Below the pieces are notes generated by a model, which saw only the letters and a list, made by a program, of their open reading frames with translations, was not told the DNA's origin and searched no databases. Of a DNA stretch of 64,000 bases, positions 62,079 to 64,000 are shown one piece after another. The translations under genes were made by a program, and so were the position numbers. Every line of letters starts with the position of its first letter. Position 1 is the first letter of the stretch. The stretch covers positions 282,001 through 346,000 of the forward strand of contig NZ_FNSI01000001.1 of assembly GCF_900104955.1 (NCBI RefSeq), in the 5' to 3' direction. The stretch is from Beijerinckia sp. 28-YEA-48. GTDB taxonomy: Bacteria > Pseudomonadota > Alphaproteobacteria > Rhizobiales > Beijerinckiaceae.

Positions 62079-63140
62079 ATGCCCAGATTTTTTCGTAAGT
62101 CGTTTGGTTTGGCGTTCATCGCCGCCATCGTTTCTATCATCTCGGTCAAAGCGGAAACGCTGCCTTCCGTTATTCGTCTGGCGGGGCCGGGGAATGCCGC
62201 TGGCCAGCCCTATGGCACCAATGTTCTCGGTGTCGTGCGCGCTAAGAAAGTCTTGGAAGAAGAGTTTAAGGCTGACGGCGTGAATATCGAATGGCAGTTT
62301 CCGCGCGGAACGGGACCAGCCATCAACGAGGCCTTCGCCAATGGCCAGCTTGATTTCGCGACTTACGGCAGCCTGCCCAGTATCGTTGGGCGTGGAGCGG
62401 GCCTGCGGACCAAGGCGATCGGCTCTTACGGTGTCGCACCGGTCTACGTGGTGGCGCGCAAGGATACGCCGATCGCGGGCATAGCCGATCTCAAGGATAA
62501 GAAAATTTCCCTGCAGCGCGGTACAATCTTTGAGTGGTCGCTCAACCGCATTCTGTCGACGACGAGCTTGAAGGAACGTGATTTGCAGATCTTTGATTTG
62601 CAGACCGCCGATCAAGTGTCGGCTTTCACCGCCGGCTATATCGACGCGGTCGTCGGTAACAACACCGTTCTCGATCTGGTCGATCGGGGGCTTGGCAAAG
62701 TGATCTATTCGACCAAGGGTACGCGGGATCCTGGTACGAGCTTCGGTGTCTTCACGGTCAGCGAGGATTTCGCCAAGAAATATCCTGAGACGACCCAGCG
62801 TGTCGTTACAGCCTTCACACGCGCGGCGCGTTTCGCTTCCGACGATGCCAATCGTAATGAGCTTTACGATATCTGGGCTCTCACTGGCACGCCGCGCGCG
62901 GCTTTCGTCAAAGACTACGGCGGAGACGATCTGCGCGAGCGCCTCAACCCGCTGCTAGATGAATATTTCGTCTCTAGCGTCAAGGACGGCGTTGATTTCA
63001 CGCTCGGTGCCAAACTGGTGCGCAAGGGCTTCAAGCCGGAAGATTGGATCGATCGCTCCTATCTTGACAAGGCCATCAAGCAGCTTGGTTACGAAGGCTT
63101 CTGGTCGGCTTATGACGCGAACGGCAAACCGGCGAGCTGA
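62079..63140 (+). CDS. Sulfonate/taurine-type ABC transporter binding protein
   Basis: A 353-aa SsuA/TauA-like periplasmic binding protein with a signal peptide ending SVKAE. Features: IRLAGPGNAAGQPYG, IEWQFPRGTGPAINEAFANG, QLDFATYGSLPSIVGRGAG, KKISLQRGTIFEWSLNRIL and YIDAVVGNNTVLDL. A GAGG site six bases precedes the ATG. It follows the flavoprotein-ferredoxin pair and precedes an SsuC-like permease, so an organosulfur or similar anion is the likely ligand. Confidence 0.82.
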   Translation: MPRFFRKSFGLAFIAAIVSIISVKAETLPSVIRLAGPGNAAGQPYGTNVLGVVRAKKVLEEEFKADGVNIEWQFPRGTGPAINEAFANGQLDFATYGSLPSIVGRGAGLRTKAIGSYGVAPVYVVARKDTPIAGIADLKDKKISLQRGTIFEWSLNRILSTTSLKERDLQIFDLQTADQVSAFTAGYIDAVVGNNTVLDLVDRGLGKVIYSTKGTRDPGTSFGVFTVSEDFAKKYPETTQRVVTAFTRAARFASDDANRNELYDIWALTGTPRAAFVKDYGGDDLRERLNPLLDEYFVSSVKDGVDFTLGAKLVRKGFKPEDWIDRSYLDKAIKQLGYEGFWSAYDANGKPAS

Positions 63141-63182
63141 TCTCGCCTCGCGGCTGAACCCCTGTATCGATCAAGGTGTGAC

Positions 63183-64000
63183 ATGACTATCTTTGCCGAA
63201 GCCGGCCGTCGTCGACCTTCCTCCTCGTTTCAGTTTTCTGGGCGTGATGGCTTTGCTGCCGTCGGCGCAATCTATCGCCGTAGTCGTTGGCTCGGCGCTG
63301 TGGCTGTCGGGTTGGTTGTGCCCATCGCCATCCTGGCGCTCTGGTCGCTTGCTGTTCGGCTCGAACTGTTGGCACCGCAGATCCTGCCGGCACCATCTCT
63401 GGTCTGGACGACTCTGAGTGAGTTCCTGATTAGTGGTGATCTGCCTTATGAACTCGGGGTGAGCATGCTGCGTCTGGCCGCCGGCATTGCTATCGGCGCT
63501 GGTCTTGGGCTTGCGACAGGTGTTGCTCTGGGGCTCTCGCATCAAGCGGATGACTATCTTGGTGCCTCGGTGCGAGCCGTTTTTCTGGTGCCATCGCTCG
63601 GCTGGCTGCCGTTTTTCATGCTGATGTTCGGCATTGATGAAACATTGAAAGTGGTCCTCATTGCCAAGACATGCTTCCTGCCATTGATGGTTGGGCCCTA
63701 TCACGCCATTAGGACGATGCCGTCGAAATATGATGATATCGCCCGCTGCCTGGAGCTCAAGCGCACCGACTATCTCCGCAAAATTCTTTTGCCGGCTCTG
63801 CTGCCCTCGATCGCCACGGGCTTGCGTCAGGCGGTGAGCAAGGGCTGGAAGGTACTAATCCTGGTCGAAATGATCTCGTCCGCCGCTGGCATCGGCTATC
63901 TGATGATGTGGGGCCGTAAATCTTTTCAGCTCGACGTGGTCTTCGCCACCATCCTCGTCATCGGCCTCGTTGGCTTGTTGTTTGATCGGGGCATCCTTTG
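63183..64000 (+). CDS. SsuC-like ABC transporter permease, C-terminus outside window
   Basis: The first 272 residues are visible. A hydrophilic N-terminus is followed by helices AVAVGLVVPIAILALWSLAV, the LPYELGVSMLRLAAGIAIGA segment typical of SsuC/TauC, and the EAA-like loop YHAIRTMPSKYDDIARCLEL then LKRTDYLRKILLPALLPSIA. The frame runs off the right edge, leaving the last 10-20 residues unseen. It is the inner-membrane partner of the preceding binding protein. Confidence 0.85.
   Translation, partial: MTIFAEAGRRRPSSSFQFSGRDGFAAVGAIYRRSRWLGAVAVGLVVPIAILALWSLAVRLELLAPQILPAPSLVWTTLSEFLISGDLPYELGVSMLRLAAGIAIGAGLGLATGVALGLSHQADDYLGASVRAVFLVPSLGWLPFFMLMFGIDETLKVVLIAKTCFLPLMVGPYHAIRTMPSKYDDIARCLELKRTDYLRKILLPALLPSIATGLRQAVSKGWKVLILVEMISSAAGIGYLMMWGRKSFQLDVVFATILVIGLVGLLFDRGIL

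Overview
The window looks like a chromosome segment from a soil or plant-associated alphaproteobacterium, most likely Hyphomicrobiales (Rhizobiales). This rests on the high G+C coding style, an IalB-family secreted protein, orphan Bug-type and ABC binding proteins, DUF2848 and BKACE genes, a leucine leader before leuA, and an intergenic element resembling a common Rhizobiales repeat. The genus cannot be fixed from the sequence alone.

Layout. 1-6.9 kb: a truncated PAS sensor, a threonine aldolase-family enzyme, a Pro-rich exported protein, an L,D-transpeptidase, a cyclopropane-fatty-acid synthase-type methyltransferase and an MFS carrier. 7.0-13.4 kb: a six-gene leftward catabolic operon (DUF2848, GntR/FCD regulator, cupin, Bug binding protein, FAD monooxygenase, NMT1-like binding protein) divergent from an amidase, with a palindromic candidate operator between. 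13.4-16.6 kb: an EamA transporter, a leucine leader peptide with hairpin, leuA and tRNA-Lys(CTT).

16.6-32.7 kb: an accessory block that begins with a decayed tyrosine recombinase beside the tRNA. It carries a frameshifted ToxR/CadC-like regulator, a tiny exported ORF that shares its tail with the IalB-like protein, an AraC-type DNA-binding domain gene and an unrecognised 303-aa putative regulator. Then come a two-partner secretion pair (TpsB of 602 aa, TpsA of 3342 aa) and the IalB-like gene. TpsA carries about 21 GLUG repeats and 20 MBG-type repeats of 76-77 residues. This is the most striking system in the window.

32.8-40.5 kb: a TetR-flanked aromatic-catabolism cluster with a two-domain GlcG/HbpS protein, two Rieske oxygenases, two YciI-like proteins, a glutathione S-transferase and an aromatic-acid MFS symporter, but no visible electron-transfer partner. 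40.6-44.6 kb: a thioesterase remnant, DUF3617-like and OmpA-like genes, a LuxR-type regulator and a BKACE enzyme. 45.0-50.4 kb: a tight operon of flavoprotein, ureidoglycolate-lyase-like protein, ABC permease, amidohydrolase, ABC ATPase and binding protein, which reads as uptake and hydrolysis of a nitrogenous compound.

50.5-59.8 kb: a small Cys-containing exported protein, an emrAB-tetR efflux operon with a perfect operator palindrome, a flavin reductase plus HpaB-type monooxygenase around a MarR gene with three tandem 13-bp repeats, an MFS carrier and a frameshifted phytanoyl-CoA dioxygenase. 60.1-64.0 kb: an AprAB-like flavoprotein/ferredoxin pair followed by sulfonate-type ABC transporter genes, the last of which runs off the window.
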